A stretch of 64,000 nt of DNA. Origin: Phytopythium helicoides. Lineage: Eukaryota > Oomycota > Peronosporomycetes > Pythiales > Pythiaceae. A program made the position numbers and the translations under genes. How positions within the stretch are numbered: position 1 is the stretch's first letter; each line of letters begins with the position of its first letter. Below, in pieces: positions 47,131 through 57,959 of this stretch. Location of the stretch: contig JANFNE010000018.1 of assembly GCA_024867545.1 (NCBI GenBank), forward strand, positions 930,001 through 994,000. The letters are read 5' to 3'. The notes below the pieces were generated by a model. That model saw nothing but the letters and a program-made list of their open reading frames with translations. It made no database searches and had not been told where the DNA came from.

Positions 47131-47838
47131 ACGTGCATCCCACCCCCTCCCGTAGCGTAGTAGAGCTGTTCGAGAGTCGTGAATGGAGCCACTCGTGCAT
47201 GTACACCGCCCCTGGCGACGCCCAAAGCGTTCATTTGGTATCATCTCGCTGTGCGTCGTCGTGACAGCAGCGACGCCGCGGGCGAGCCGGCGACGGGAAT
47301 GGCGCGGCGCCCCGCAGCCAAAGACCAGGCGCACGTCGCCCTCTGCCGCCAGGCGACCGGGATCGCTGTTCGCGCGCCTTGGACCGGGCGGCGGTCTCCG
47401 ATTTTTTTTCCCCCATCGCATGGGCATCATGGCGTCGTTTCATGTCTTCAAGTGGTTGTCGAGGGCATTCTAACAGCATAACAGCGTGATTTCAGATACG
47501 GTTGGGTTGCTGCTCCCTCGTCTCACGCGTTGAAGTGGGGATTTCGTACCTATGTCCCTCGTTTATAGCCTTCCAAAGACGGGATAGTGGGTTCCAACGA
47601 GGGATTGCAGCTGTTCAACGCGGGATTTCGGCAGAAAATCCGCCTGACCAAGCAAAAAATATCAGGAGTGCACCCACGAGCATACAAAGCGCAAGTGAGT
47701 GATGGATCGTAGGCGACCCCGCCGACACCCAAAGATCGCCAGCCACTCGGCATTTCCCCCCGCGGCGCGCAGGTCTCTCCGCTCCTCGCTCTCTCCTTCT
47801 CTCGCTCTCTGTGAGACTCGAGGCCCCCGAAGCTCAAG
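47131..47838. other. Intergenic region between tandem paralogs
   Basis: The last ~90 bases before 47839 are a C/T-rich leader (CTCTCTCC repeats). No gene recognised. Confidence 0.5.
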
Positions 47839-49263
47839 ATGCTGCGGTCGCTGGTGGCGCTGGCCTCGCTGGCCGCGCTTGCGGACGCTGCGCACCTCAA
47901 GATGAGCGTTTTCAGCGCCAACACGGGCGCGGCGGAAGGCTCGTCGTCGGCGGGCACGGTGACGGCCGGCAGCGGGACGAGCTCGGGCTCGAGCGCGGAC
48001 GGCGAGTGGCACATGAAGGCCATCAAGTCGGTGCAGGCGCGCGTGCAGGGCGACAAGCCGGCGTGGGACTCGACGGCCAACCTGTGGCTCGCGAGCTTCT
48101 ACGACTCGACGGAGCTCAACTACCGCGCCGTGATGGACACGGTCAACACGGCGTCGGTCGAGGGCGCGCTCATGTACGTGCAGGCCGAGGGCATCAACGT
48201 GCAGGAGCAGTCGGTCAAGTGCCAGCGCAAGAACAGCATGCAGTACGTCGTCTTCTACGAGATGACCATCGTGCAGCCCAACGCGTCGATCAAGTACTAC
48301 GAGAGCCACTCGCCCTACGAGTTCGGAGAGTTCGTGGCCATGGACACGTCGGCTTGTACGCCTTCGGGCGACACGCTGCCAGAGGCCTGCGAGATGTACT
48401 ACGGCCTCGACGGCACCTACGACCTGGGACTCACGGTCGGCGCCAACGAGCAGTCGTCCGACCCGCGCGCGCCGTACCCGGGCAACTACTGGTTCTCGTA
48501 CCCCAACTCGTGCGCGCAGGAGAAGCGTGGCGACGACAAGACGGACGAGTGCCGTGAGAAGTACCCGGGCGGACTCTGCGCCATGGGCGTCGAGCCCGAT
48601 GGAGTTAACTGCACCTTCTCCTACGAGATTCTGGGCTACGTCAACATCGACGACCTCGTCGGCATTACGGCCATGGGCTACTCGAACTACTCGGAGTTCT
48701 GCGAGGCTGGTGGTATCGAGTTCTCGGCTACCAACACCGGTGACGGCTTTACGGACGTCACCTCCATCTCGTTCTGGGAGAACCCGGGCGACGAGGACGC
48801 CAACGCCAACCGCACGGCCTACATGGTCGAGTTCTACAACAAGCAGGTGGCCTCCTACTCGGGCTCGGGCGACGACGCCGGCGCCACCATGAAGGCGCTG
48901 CCGTCAATCGACACGCTCGTGAGCGAGAACCCGGCTTGCTACGAAAACACGGCCACGTGCGCCTCGGCCACCTACGGCTGCAACCGCACGCTGTACGCGC
49001 AGGTCTGCCTCGAGTGCACGGCCGAGGGCAGCGGCTGCGTGACCGCCCCATCAAGCTTTACGTTCCCGACGCTCACGCTGCCGGCCAACTCGAGCGACTC
49101 GGGTAGCGGCTCGGACACCGATGGCACCGGCGGTAGCGGCGACAGCGACGGCTCCTCGGGCAAGACGAGCGCCAGTGCGCTCTCGGACAACCACGCGGGT
49201 GCCAAGACGATTGTGTCGTCGGTCGTAGCGGTCGCCGCGGTTGTCGTTGCCGCCATGCTGTAA
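47839..49263 (+). CDS. Secreted cysteine-rich protein with GPI-type C-terminus (family member 2, intact)
   Basis: 474 residues: signal peptide MLRSLVALASLAALADA, a Ser/Gly linker, the same core as 45595 (VQARVQGD, EGALMYVQAEGINVQEQS, APYPGNYWFSYPNSCA, CTFSYEILGYVNIDDLVGI, NPACYENTATC, LCAMGVEPDGVNC), a Ser/Gly/Asp linker and the hydrophobic tail IVSSVVAVAAVVVAAML. Segment EGINVQEQSVKC is shared with the minus-strand member at 31082. That makes these two closer to each other than to 45595. No frame problem. The family has no known function that I can name; surface location is inferred from both termini. Confidence 0.85.
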   Translation: MLRSLVALASLAALADAAHLKMSVFSANTGAAEGSSSAGTVTAGSGTSSGSSADGEWHMKAIKSVQARVQGDKPAWDSTANLWLASFYDSTELNYRAVMDTVNTASVEGALMYVQAEGINVQEQSVKCQRKNSMQYVVFYEMTIVQPNASIKYYESHSPYEFGEFVAMDTSACTPSGDTLPEACEMYYGLDGTYDLGLTVGANEQSSDPRAPYPGNYWFSYPNSCAQEKRGDDKTDECREKYPGGLCAMGVEPDGVNCTFSYEILGYVNIDDLVGITAMGYSNYSEFCEAGGIEFSATNTGDGFTDVTSISFWENPGDEDANANRTAYMVEFYNKQVASYSGSGDDAGATMKALPSIDTLVSENPACYENTATCASATYGCNRTLYAQVCLECTAEGSGCVTAPSSFTFPTLTLPANSSDSGSGSDTDGTGGSGDSDGSSGKTSASALSDNHAGAKTIVSSVVAVAAVVVAAML

Positions 49264-49598
49264 GCTGTTTTTGTAGGCATGCATGCGACTGTATGAGCTC
49301 GTGCTGCGGACGGAGCGTCCTCCATCGCGCTGTTCAGCATGCACGCGCCACTGTATTGAAGAAAAAGGCGGAAAACACGGCATGGCATGGTCTCGTCATC
49401 GTTCGTTGCGCTCTTTCACGTCTCATTGACCTCATTTCGTCCACACGAAAGGATAGCGATGGAGCAGAGACCCAAACACCAAAAAAAAAAAAGTCAGCAG
49501 CAGCTCGACGTGATAGACCACTCCATGTTGCATTCCAAACATTTACGATGGGAACTCATAATTCTCCTTCGTCTGCGTCTCTGCCATAGCACAGAACC
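49264..49598. other. Intergenic region between convergent genes
   Basis: Contains an A-rich run near 49480. No gene recognised. Confidence 0.5.
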
Positions 49599-50654
49599 TT
49601 ACACAGCCTTGATGATGATCGAGATCGGGTAGTGATCACTGTTGTAGCCGCTGCACGACGCGGTGTACAGGTCGTGGTTGAACGACACAGTCGACACACT
49701 GCTGGACAGAGACTTGGACACGAGGATGTGGTCGAGGCTGCTCAGCTCGGTCGACTCGTAGACACAGTCATCGTCCTCGTCGTACCACTGCGAGTAGCGC
49801 TCGCTCTGGCTGGCCTTGGACGCGACCTGCACGAAGTTGGATCCCGTGAGGATAGAGAGCACGCTGCTGATGGGGGCGTTGCTGTTCTTGTCGAGCACCG
49901 TGTTTGACCAGTCGTTGAGGTCGCCCGAGATGATGGCGTGGTAGCCGCTCGAGACGGCCGCGTTGGCCAGGTCAGCCAGAACCGTAGCCTGCGCCTCGCG
50001 CTCGAAGCAACGCGCCTTGTTCTCCGGGTTGGCGAGCAGGTGGGCACCCACGAGCGTGATCGGCTTGGAGAAGCCCGAGACGTTGAAGGTCGTGTAAAAG
50101 TGCTTGGACACGCCCTTGGTAGCACTGTAGCCCGAGGCCGTGGGGCACGTGGATCCCGAGACGGGGATCGACGCCGTCGCGCTCGTGCGCTTGAGGTCGA
50201 CAATAGGATCGACGCGAGTCAGCAGCGCCGAGTTTTGTCCCGTCGCCGTGTCCGTGCCCTTGACCAGGTACGGCTTGTATGTCGTGTCGCCGAGCGCCGC
50301 GAGCTGCGTGATGACGGCGTTGAGTGCCGTGCAGTCCTCGACCTCGTTCATCTGGATCATGTCGGCGTCCAGGTCGAAGATGACGTTGGCGATCTGCTTG
50401 ACGTGGTTCGTGGCGGCAGTCGCATCGGTCCACTTGCAGTCAGCACCGGGGCAGTCGAGCGCGCCGAAGCCCGTAAGGAAGAGGAACTCGGCGTTGAAGG
50501 TCGAGAATTTGAGCTGCGTCTTCGTCTTGCGGCGGTCACCAGGCGTGGTCGGGGCCGTGGCACACGCCGTGAAGGTTGCAGCGTCACTCGAGGCGATGCC
50601 GGCAGCCAGCATGCCGAGCAGCAGCAGAACGGTCGAGCGAGAGGTGGCGAACAT
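49599..50654 (-). CDS. Secreted endonuclease/exonuclease/phosphatase (EEP) family protein, copy 1
   Basis: 351 residues: signal peptide MFATSRSTVLLLLGMLAAGIASSDA, then an EEP (DNase I-like) domain. Visible motifs are LKFSTFNAEFLF at the start, MNEVED with the metal-binding Glu, VGAHLLA with a catalytic His, SGDLNDW with Asp and Asn, SLDHILVS and SDHYPI with the terminal His pair. The family hydrolyses phosphodiester bonds in nucleic acids or phospholipids. With a signal peptide it could be an extracellular nuclease, but sequence alone does not fix the substrate. Four to six cysteines suggest disulfides, fitting secretion. It is single-exon and intact. Copy 2 lies 1.2 kb away on the same strand. 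Confidence 0.88.
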   Translation of the reverse strand: MFATSRSTVLLLLGMLAAGIASSDAATFTACATAPTTPGDRRKTKTQLKFSTFNAEFLFLTGFGALDCPGADCKWTDATAATNHVKQIANVIFDLDADMIQMNEVEDCTALNAVITQLAALGDTTYKPYLVKGTDTATGQNSALLTRVDPIVDLKRTSATASIPVSGSTCPTASGYSATKGVSKHFYTTFNVSGFSKPITLVGAHLLANPENKARCFEREAQATVLADLANAAVSSGYHAIISGDLNDWSNTVLDKNSNAPISSVLSILTGSNFVQVASKASQSERYSQWYDEDDDCVYESTELSSLDHILVSKSLSSSVSTVSFNHDLYTASCSGYNSDHYPISIIIKAV

Positions 50655-51864
50655 GGCGAGGTTGGCTGGCTGGCTAGCTGGCTTGGAGGACGCAAATCGC
50701 GGAATGGGACTGCCCAGTCACGCGCTTTTGCTGGAGGTGTTGCGGCTGCTATGCGTACATTGAGCTTGGATGGCTCGCGAATCTGCGGACGAGGATCACT
50801 GAAGCCGATGGTGCAGTAACACGGCAGGAGCGTGGCTGACTAGCTAGCTTGCTGATTATTTAGTTGATTAGTACGTCCGTGGCCATCGATTGGCGTCGCA
50901 GGTGTCAACGGAGACCGTGTCATGCATCGGCGGCTCGCGAGATGGGCAGCGGAATCAGATTCCCGTCGGGATGAGCAGAATCTCGAGCGCTTGCAATGGA
51001 CTCGCTGTGCACTCGTGGTGAGCTCAAGACACTGTGAACGAAAGCCCAATTGCGCAATGCCGAGCCAAGGATGGGCGAGTGAGCTTGTTGGTCCGGCTTC
51101 TTTAGCGGTGGGGTGGTCATTCACGTCAAGTGTCCTGCCGATGCGTGTACTGTATTGTACTCTCAGGTCATGATACACTCCAAAGAGCTGCCAAGGCAAC
51201 TCTGCACGAGGCTGCTCGGTATGGCGGTGCGTGATGACAGTGGTGGAGATGCCTGTTGGAATCTGAGAACGCAAAGACGCAAAGACACTTTTCAACACGA
51301 TGCTCGGTCAGGAACGGGAACGCACTGCAACACGGAATGGGAAAGCGACGGACGTCAAAGTTGGTTGAGACGGGAGAGGCATCGTTACAATGTCTCCGTC
51401 GCTTTTCAACTCCTCGCCAGTGTCAATTTCTTTCCGTGCTGATGGCAAATTGGCAAAACGTGTTGCTTGTCCATGGCGATCCGGTCAATGACTGAATGCG
51501 AGCGCAGGAGGAGCCGATTTCTGAATGCGCGAAGGTGATGATGGTGCCGATTCGGTGGGCAACAACTGTGCGCAACATATCCTATTGAAGTGATGACCAC
51601 TACCAACGCAGCAGAAGGATCACCGCGCGGTGAGAGGAGTCAGCAGCTCAAGTGCTTGCATGCGTTGCAGCGACTGGTATGGCAGCATCTGATGCCTCTG
51701 CTCCTCCCAACTCAAAAGCAAAGACTACAACTGTAGTTTGCATGACAAGGCAAGCCAATCGTGAGAAATTCGTAGATCCATTCTCAACTTAACCTCGCGA
51801 GGCGAATTACAGAAAACCCATGCACGAATGCTCTGCTTCCGCCGGTCCGCCACTCACCAACACC
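50655..51864. other. Intergenic region between the two EEP genes, 1.2 kb
   Basis: Upstream DNA of copy 1 and 3' flank of copy 2. GGCTGGCTGGCTAGCTGG repeats lie near 50664. No gene recognised. Confidence 0.5.
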
Positions 51865-52919
51865 TTACACAGGGGAGATGATGATCGAGATCGGGTAGTG
51901 ATCACTGTTGTAGCCACTGCACGACGCAGTGTACAGGTCGTGGTTGAAAGACACAGTCGACACACTGTTCGACAGCGACCTGGAGACGAGGATGTGGTCG
52001 AGGCTGCTCAGCTCGGTCGACTCATAGACGCAGTCGTTATCCTCGTCGTACCATTGCGAATAGCGCTCGCTCTGGCTGGCTCTGGACGCAACCTGCACGA
52101 AGTTGGATCCCGTGAGGATGGACAGCACGCTGCTGATCGGCGTGTTGTTGTTTCTATCGGGCACAGTCCGAGACCAGTCGTTGAGGTCACCCGAGATGAT
52201 GGCGTGATAGCCATTCGCGACCGCAGCATTCGCCAGGTTGGCGAGCACCGTGGCTTGTCCTTCGCGCTCGTAGCACCGCACGCGATCCTCCGGGTTGGCG
52301 AGCAGGTGGGCTCCAACGAGCGTGATGGGTCTTGAAAACCCGGACACATTGAAAGTCGTGTAGAAGTGCTTGGACACGCCCCTTGTGGCGCCAAACCCCG
52401 TCGTCGACGGACATGTAGATCCCGACACGGGGAGTGTAGCCGTCGCAGTGGTACGTCGGAGGTCGACAATTGGGTCGACTCGAGTCAGCAGCGCTGAGTT
52501 CTGTCCCGTTGCCGTGTCTGTGCCTCGAACGAGGTAAGGGCGGTACGTCGAGTCACCGAGAGCTTGAAGCTGTGTGATGACAGCATTGAGCGCCGTACAA
52601 TCCTCGACCTCGTTCATCTGGATCATGTCGGCGTTCAAACTACGGATGACGCTGGCAACTTGACGGATGTGGTTTTGGGCGGCGGTCGCATCGGTCCACT
52701 TGCAGTCAGCACCCGGACAGTCCAGGGAACCAAAGCCCGTGAGAAAGAGAAATTCGGCGTTGAAGGTCGAGAACTTGAGCTGGTTGCGATTTGGGCGGCG
52801 ATCACCCGGAGTTGCTGGCGCTGTGGCGCATGCCGTGAAGGTTTGGGCGTCGCTCGAAGTGATACCAGCGACATACATGCGAGCAGCAGGAGAACGGCAG
52901 AGCGAGAAATGCCAAACAT
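51865..52919 (-). CDS. Secreted EEP-family protein, copy 2 (frame break inside the signal peptide)
   Basis: The protein is very similar to copy 1 along its length and keeps MNEVED, VGAHLLA, SGDLNDW, LDHILVS and SDHYPI. The start that matches copy 1 (MFGISRSAVLLLLA at 52919) is one base out of frame with the mature part (MYVAGITSSDAQTF). A base seems to be missing near 52880. The main frame can instead be entered from an upstream ATG at 52950 (MHPSSHSLFHH), which gives no good signal peptide. If the break is real, the protein would lose secretion. If it is an assembly error, the two are ordinary tandem paralogs. Confidence 0.8.
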
Positions 52920-54198
52920 GGTGAAAGAGGCTGTGGCTCGAAGGATGCAAATCGCAAAATGATGCTGCCTAGCTATCCTAGGCGTTTGCTGTTCGAATGG
53001 CATATCTGCTGGGGCCCGTATATTCCCATTCGAACGATGAAGCAGAAGGTTTTCCGCGATGCACTGAACCATAATCCATGAGTGGCCGTATTCAACAGAG
53101 CTCAAAGGCGTTGCTGTCAACAGCACGATTTGTGTTCATTCGGTTTCTCGCATTCACACGATCCAACTCTCGTGTTGACATTCACGCATTTCAAGTTCCA
53201 CTTGCACTTGACAACTGCGTTGAACAGCCCGGCCTTGTGGGAGGAGATGGCCGTGGTGTTGCCTAATGTCTTGTCCTTGAATGCGAGCGCCGCTAGTATT
53301 GTTTGCGAGATCATCTGACTATCAACATGAGTCAGATAGAACCGCAAGGACCAAGGTCTGCATGCAGTAATGCCCCGACACACTGTGGTGACGCACTTCA
53401 CGTGGAGGCAGCACGGGCAATCAAAGTGAGGTTTCTTGCGTGTCACCCGAGCTCGACCGCCATCGACGCAGACCCGAGATATTAGCCGAAAGCCCAGCTT
53501 GAGACTGGTATTAATACTTGCCTGAATAATTGACTATGATGATTGACATACCACAGTAGCTACACTATATCGAACTAGATAAATGTAGCTTTCACGGCGA
53601 GTGCGGAGCACTGCGCCGCGCAGCGAGAGACTAGAGTCTGCTCAACTGCATACGTATGTGACGCCCCGCTGTAGTCCGGGAAGAAGCTGGCTGGCCGTGC
53701 ATGTCGACCGAAGTTACAAAGACTGAAGACTGATCCCGCAGCTATGACTATCTGTGGTCGTGGACATTACCGTTGAAGTCGTCCATAGCCTACGAGTCAT
53801 TGCAGGGCTTTGCTATTGGTGTTGAACATCTGTGTAGCCTTTTTGGACTGAGGTCGCAGTGAGGTATGCGGTCTGTAAACAGTAGAATTGTTCCAAAACA
53901 GCTGAGATTGCGAGACGCTGGCGTGGATTATAGGGACATTCATACTCTGAGAGCTCTGTGGCACTGCTGAATCCTCCAGTGATTGCACGTTTAATCACAA
54001 TCCACCTCGGATGCAGAGAGACAACGCCATGCAGCGATGTATCCTTGACATGAAATGGATGGTGCCCACTAGATGCAAATGGGTTAGCCACGTAGAGCGG
54101 ATGGCACGGACTCCTCAAGCTTTCTTGGACCTCGGAGCCACCTTATCGCATTCTCCAATTCACCTCGAGAAGCAACCGCGAGGTATCTCCAACCACCG
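52920..54198. other. Intergenic region, 1.3 kb; no gene recognised
   Basis: Only short frames without family resemblance on both strands. Base composition is more AT-rich than the flanking genes. Confidence 0.5.
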
Positions 54199-54567
54199 AT
54201 GATCTTCATCCTCCGAGCTGTCGCAACACTCGCACTCCTCTGCGCCGCATCGAACGCGATGTCGGATTCGCAAGTTCACCTACGGGTCTCTCGAGACCAA
54301 AAAGGAAGTAGCCAAGGCGTGGCCGAGTGGGGGCAGTGCCAGTTCATTGACCACAAGTACTCGTGTCAGACCGGTTTGTTCTGCGCCGTGTACAACGAGT
54401 ATTATGGTCAGTGTATCAAGGCCGTGGCCGACCCGTGGACCCAGTGCGCCGGCCACTCCTGGCGAGTCTCGTGCGAATTAGGCAGTGACTGCGTCTACCA
54501 CAACCCGTACTACAGCCAGTGTGTCCCCAAGTCGGCGAAGTCTGCGACTCCAGGCTCCGAAGTGTAG
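54199..54567 (+). CDS. Small secreted protein with two CBM1 modules
   Basis: 122 residues: signal peptide MIFILRAVATLALLCAASNA, then VHLRV and two CBM1 modules (EWGQCQF...EYYGQC; PWTQCAGHSWRVSC...NPYYSQC). It is closest to the gene at 35130 and the pseudogene at 59315. It shares with the latter a 3' flank (GTAGCCATCAyCCCTAAACA), so these two arose by duplication of a unit that included the trailer. It sits just outside arm B, about 80 bases from the stop of transporter copy B (convergent). The frame is intact. Confidence 0.86.
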   Translation: MIFILRAVATLALLCAASNAMSDSQVHLRVSRDQKGSSQGVAEWGQCQFIDHKYSCQTGLFCAVYNEYYGQCIKAVADPWTQCAGHSWRVSCELGSDCVYHNPYYSQCVPKSAKSATPGSEV

Positions 54568-54646
54568 CCAAAATGTAGCCATCACCCCTAAACAAGATTA
54601 CCAAATAACAGTCTATTTGTCGGACCGTACAAGTGTAAATGCTAAG

Positions 54647-56476
54647 CTAATCCCGATGGCCAAGGTGATCGCCAGCGACAGTCTCGTCCGTATTCTCGGC
54701 GATCACTTTCAGCGCCATGATATCATCATTCACGTTGCAGACAGTGCACAAGCGGTCAATCAGCGCGTCCATGGCTACATAAAGTGCCCAAGTGGATGGA
54801 AGATCAGAAGTCGAGAAGACGGTCTGGTAGATAGTTGACAACAAGGCAATGCCGCCACTCGGGATGGTCGGTGTTCCAAAACAACCGACAAGCGTCAAGA
54901 AATAGAGCGCGATGATCCGTGCTGTCGTGAGCTGGTCGCCATTGCCCGACGACTCGATCAGAAAAACGACTCCAACGGGGTAATACCAGCCTGCACCAGT
55001 GACGTTCGCCACCACTCCGACCGAGACGACAAAGTTTGACAGAGACTGGGAGCACACGCGAGCCTTCTGGATGCAGCCGAGTGTGATTGGCGCCGTAGCC
55101 AACGAAGAGGCCGAGCAGAATGCAAACACGTAGGCTCGCACCATGTACTGCATGTGAGTGTACGGGTTGCATCGCGTGAAGAGGAAGTAAACGATGGGGA
55201 CAACCACGAAGATCTGCATGATGACAGCGCAAAGTGCCGCTAGCGGGTAGATGTAGACGTCCGAGAGCTTGTGGAGTCCGGTTTGGTTGGACGCGAACGC
55301 GCCAGCAATGATGAACACGATGGCGACCGGAGTCGCCCAAATCACCCACTCGATTGCGAGGAAGAATGTGTTGCGAAGTTGCAGTAGCACAACATACAGA
55401 TAGTTGACTCGGCGTGTCCGGTTGAAAAAGTTGCGGCCGGCAATCGCACCCATTACCGTCGCGAACGTGACGACGGATAGTAGCTCGATGTTTTGCATGG
55501 ACACGAAGATGTTTTCAGGTACAATGGTCGCGAGAGTCGACATGAGCTGCTCACTCACTCCGATGGTAGTATCCACAGAAGAGCTAGTCTTGAAGGAATC
55601 GTTCACGTCGACGATTCTAAACGTCGTATTCGTCGTAAGCCCAGCTGGATCGCCACTGCATGTCAACGTTCCGTTGCTTTGCATCTCGAATGAGAGTCCA
55701 TTAGCGCACACAAATCCCATCGGTGCCGCTGTGTTTGCCTCGTACGTCTTGGATCGAAACAAAGGTCGGAAGAGCAGTGCAATCATCAGTCCCGACAGAC
55801 TTGCGGTTGCCGCTTCGGTGAAAAAGACCTTGAACGTCTGGATGCCCACGGCGGAGACCTTGCCGACGAACACGATATCACCGATGGCTACGGCCACTGA
55901 GCAGAACACATACGGCACCACAAGTGCCTTGATGGCTCGAAGAAAGAGTTTTCCAGGCAACGAAACCCAGTCAGCGACGATTTGAGGTGCTTCGATATAA
56001 GTCAGTAGAACACCGAGAGCGATGCCCACAATCGCACCGAGGATGATGAGTGGTACTGACACGTTCACTGCAGGTCGTGTCCCCTGGAAAGCCTCGATTG
56101 CGTCCTGACTGTCGCGCTCCACGATCGTGACAAATGGGTTCGAAACTCGGTTGATGGTGTGCTCGTTCAAAACACCCCCTCGAGCGCTGGTGGTACCAGC
56201 CGTGAACATGGTCTCTTCATCACCACTGAGCTTGTGGTCTCGACTGGCAGTGAAGTTGGTGCGTGGGCTGCCGACTGAAGAGAAGCTCCAGCCACTCAAA
56301 TCTGGGGCTCGAGTTGCCGGGGATTCATTTGCGTTTGCGATACGAGGTTGATATTGCCGCCGAGAAGTAGTCGGTGGTGGTGCTGAGGTTGTGCGTTCCA
56401 GACCTAACTCTCGCTGCTGATTGTCGTCGAGGAGGACCAGTCCTTTTGGAGCTGGCGGGGCAGACGGGCGATGCAT
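54647..56476 (-). CDS. SLC1/DAACS-type dicarboxylate or amino-acid:cation symporter, copy B (intact)
   Basis: 609 residues starting MHRPSAPPAP at 56476, nearly identical to the 38633 gene but with an unbroken C-terminus (WALYVAMDALIDRLCTVCNVNDDIM...). Eight membrane segments and two re-entrant hairpins of the SLC1 fold can be placed. The hairpin tips read SSLATAP and TPTIPSGG, and the TM7 motif is NVTGAG instead of NMDGT. The N-terminal ~145 residues are a Ser/Pro-rich cytosolic extension not typical of bacterial members. The long TM4 loop carries several N-glycosylation sequons. Substrate cannot be assigned. Most differences from copy A are synonymous or conservative, so both copies are or recently were under selection. 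Confidence 0.9.
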   Translation of the reverse strand: MHRPSAPPAPKGLVLLDDNQQRELGLERTTSAPPPTTSRRQYQPRIANANESPATRAPDLSGWSFSSVGSPRTNFTASRDHKLSGDEETMFTAGTTSARGGVLNEHTINRVSNPFVTIVERDSQDAIEAFQGTRPAVNVSVPLIILGAIVGIALGVLLTYIEAPQIVADWVSLPGKLFLRAIKALVVPYVFCSVAVAIGDIVFVGKVSAVGIQTFKVFFTEAATASLSGLMIALLFRPLFRSKTYEANTAAPMGFVCANGLSFEMQSNGTLTCSGDPAGLTTNTTFRIVDVNDSFKTSSSVDTTIGVSEQLMSTLATIVPENIFVSMQNIELLSVVTFATVMGAIAGRNFFNRTRRVNYLYVVLLQLRNTFFLAIEWVIWATPVAIVFIIAGAFASNQTGLHKLSDVYIYPLAALCAVIMQIFVVVPIVYFLFTRCNPYTHMQYMVRAYVFAFCSASSLATAPITLGCIQKARVCSQSLSNFVVSVGVVANVTGAGWYYPVGVVFLIESSGNGDQLTTARIIALYFLTLVGCFGTPTIPSGGIALLSTIYQTVFSTSDLPSTWALYVAMDALIDRLCTVCNVNDDIMALKVIAENTDETVAGDHLGHRD

Positions 56477-57959
56477 GACCACGCTAGGTGATGCAAACGG
56501 CTCGTACTAGATTGTAGTTTGGCAGCAAAATGCCGAGTGAGTGAATATGTGAGCGCAGGGAGACCTGGCATGGTAGGTGCATCCTGCGCTCAACATCCTC
56601 GCAAGTACTATGCTACATACCCAGCTGTTCGGGTGAAACACGGAGCTCCGTCAAGTTGGCGTGATGGTCGACACCACATCTTGTCTTCTGTGCTAGCTCC
56701 ATCATCCTCTACGTTAGCGACCTGAAAGTCTGGTGACCTTGCAACACCGTCTCGAATCACCCTTCCGACTGGAACAGACTGTCATTATCGTGAGGCTCGT
56801 TGAACGATGGTGCATGGATTCGGTGTGCCATCATAGTAGTGGCTGTAACACAGCTTCTGCGCGCAACGGGCATCGCTGCTTCAGGACTTTCGACACCCAT
56901 TTCAAGAGCTTTGAACAGGCTCGAATGCAAAGCATGGGCGGTGGGTGTATTATCGTAATCCGTCGCAGTGAGAGGGCCAAGATTTGTCACGGAGGAGTCG
57001 AGCCAGCATAGTTACGTCGAGTTGTCGTGAAGCCCATCGTTTAACCCCGATCATCTGACTTCATTTGACGGTGCAGAGATTGATCGTCACCGAGATGGCA
57101 CCGCGGCGATAGTGGAAGCCGTTCGGAGCGCAGTGAATCCGTGGCCAGTGGTTCGTCCTCGCAACGAGGCAGGAGCTGCGCACAGAAGCCGGTTCTCGTT
57201 GCCTCGTGTGCAGTTAGGCTGGACATGCTGACACACTCAAGTTCAAGTGGAGAGAAAAAGAGCAAGCAATCTCAAGCGATTGTGTACTGTACATTGCTGC
57301 CAGCGAGCTTACGTTTCGAGTTGACAACTCGGCTCGATGGTCGCTGCTAGCTCGCTCCACGTGTCTTTCTTGTGCCCCTCCGTCGAAATGCTTTTACTAC
57401 CACTGTAGAGGCGAGCGTCGCTCGCTCACATAATGTCCCTCTACCGCGGCAAGAACCTGTGATATTGTACGCATCTTCGCTTTGCACTCCTCTACGTGGA
57501 GCTCCTAGTCACGACTCCATGGCACACCCCAACGCTCACGTATTCAATCTTTGAGAAGCTGCGTGGGAACGGCACCTGCTCCACAAACTCAAAAGCAGCA
57601 ACGGCCTCGAGAGCCATGCAACACAGACACTAGAAAACCACCGGACTCATTGTAAATTGATTGACACGCATCGCAAACCTCCATAGCATTCGAATGCCAA
57701 TTGAATGCACTTCTAGCTCTCTACCCGGGTTCAAATCATGTCCAGCTCCTTTCATTGGATGTAAATCATCCATTCACAGCTAATTGATTGGTTTAATGTC
57801 ATGTTTCATGATTCTGATTGGCTAATAAGGTTTAATCCATCGCACTTCAACATCGCGACCTCTCCCCAAAAAGATCCATCACAGTCTCACCACCAGTCAC
57901 CGCTCCATCAAGCCAAGCAGCTCCAGCAGCTGCTAACTCACTCGAACACCTCGCTCTCC
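56477..57959. other. Intergenic region of arm B
   Basis: Counterpart of 36853-38632. Nearly identical to arm A over 57360-57959, diverged between about 56.7 and 57.3 kb. No gene recognised. Confidence 0.55.
56526..56540 (-). promoter_or_regulatory. Candidate initiator of transporter copy B
   Basis: The reverse complement reads TCACTCGGCATTTTG, identical to the element before copy A, and lies 50 bases upstream of the ATG. Confidence 0.45.

Noticed and set aside
47662..50819. Long open frames opposite or out of frame with the secreted-protein and EEP genes (for example 47662-48309 minus, 49938-50819 plus)
   Set aside because: GC-rich third positions leave the antisense frames free of stops. 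The translations are Arg/Ala/His-rich with no signature, and the sense genes explain the region.
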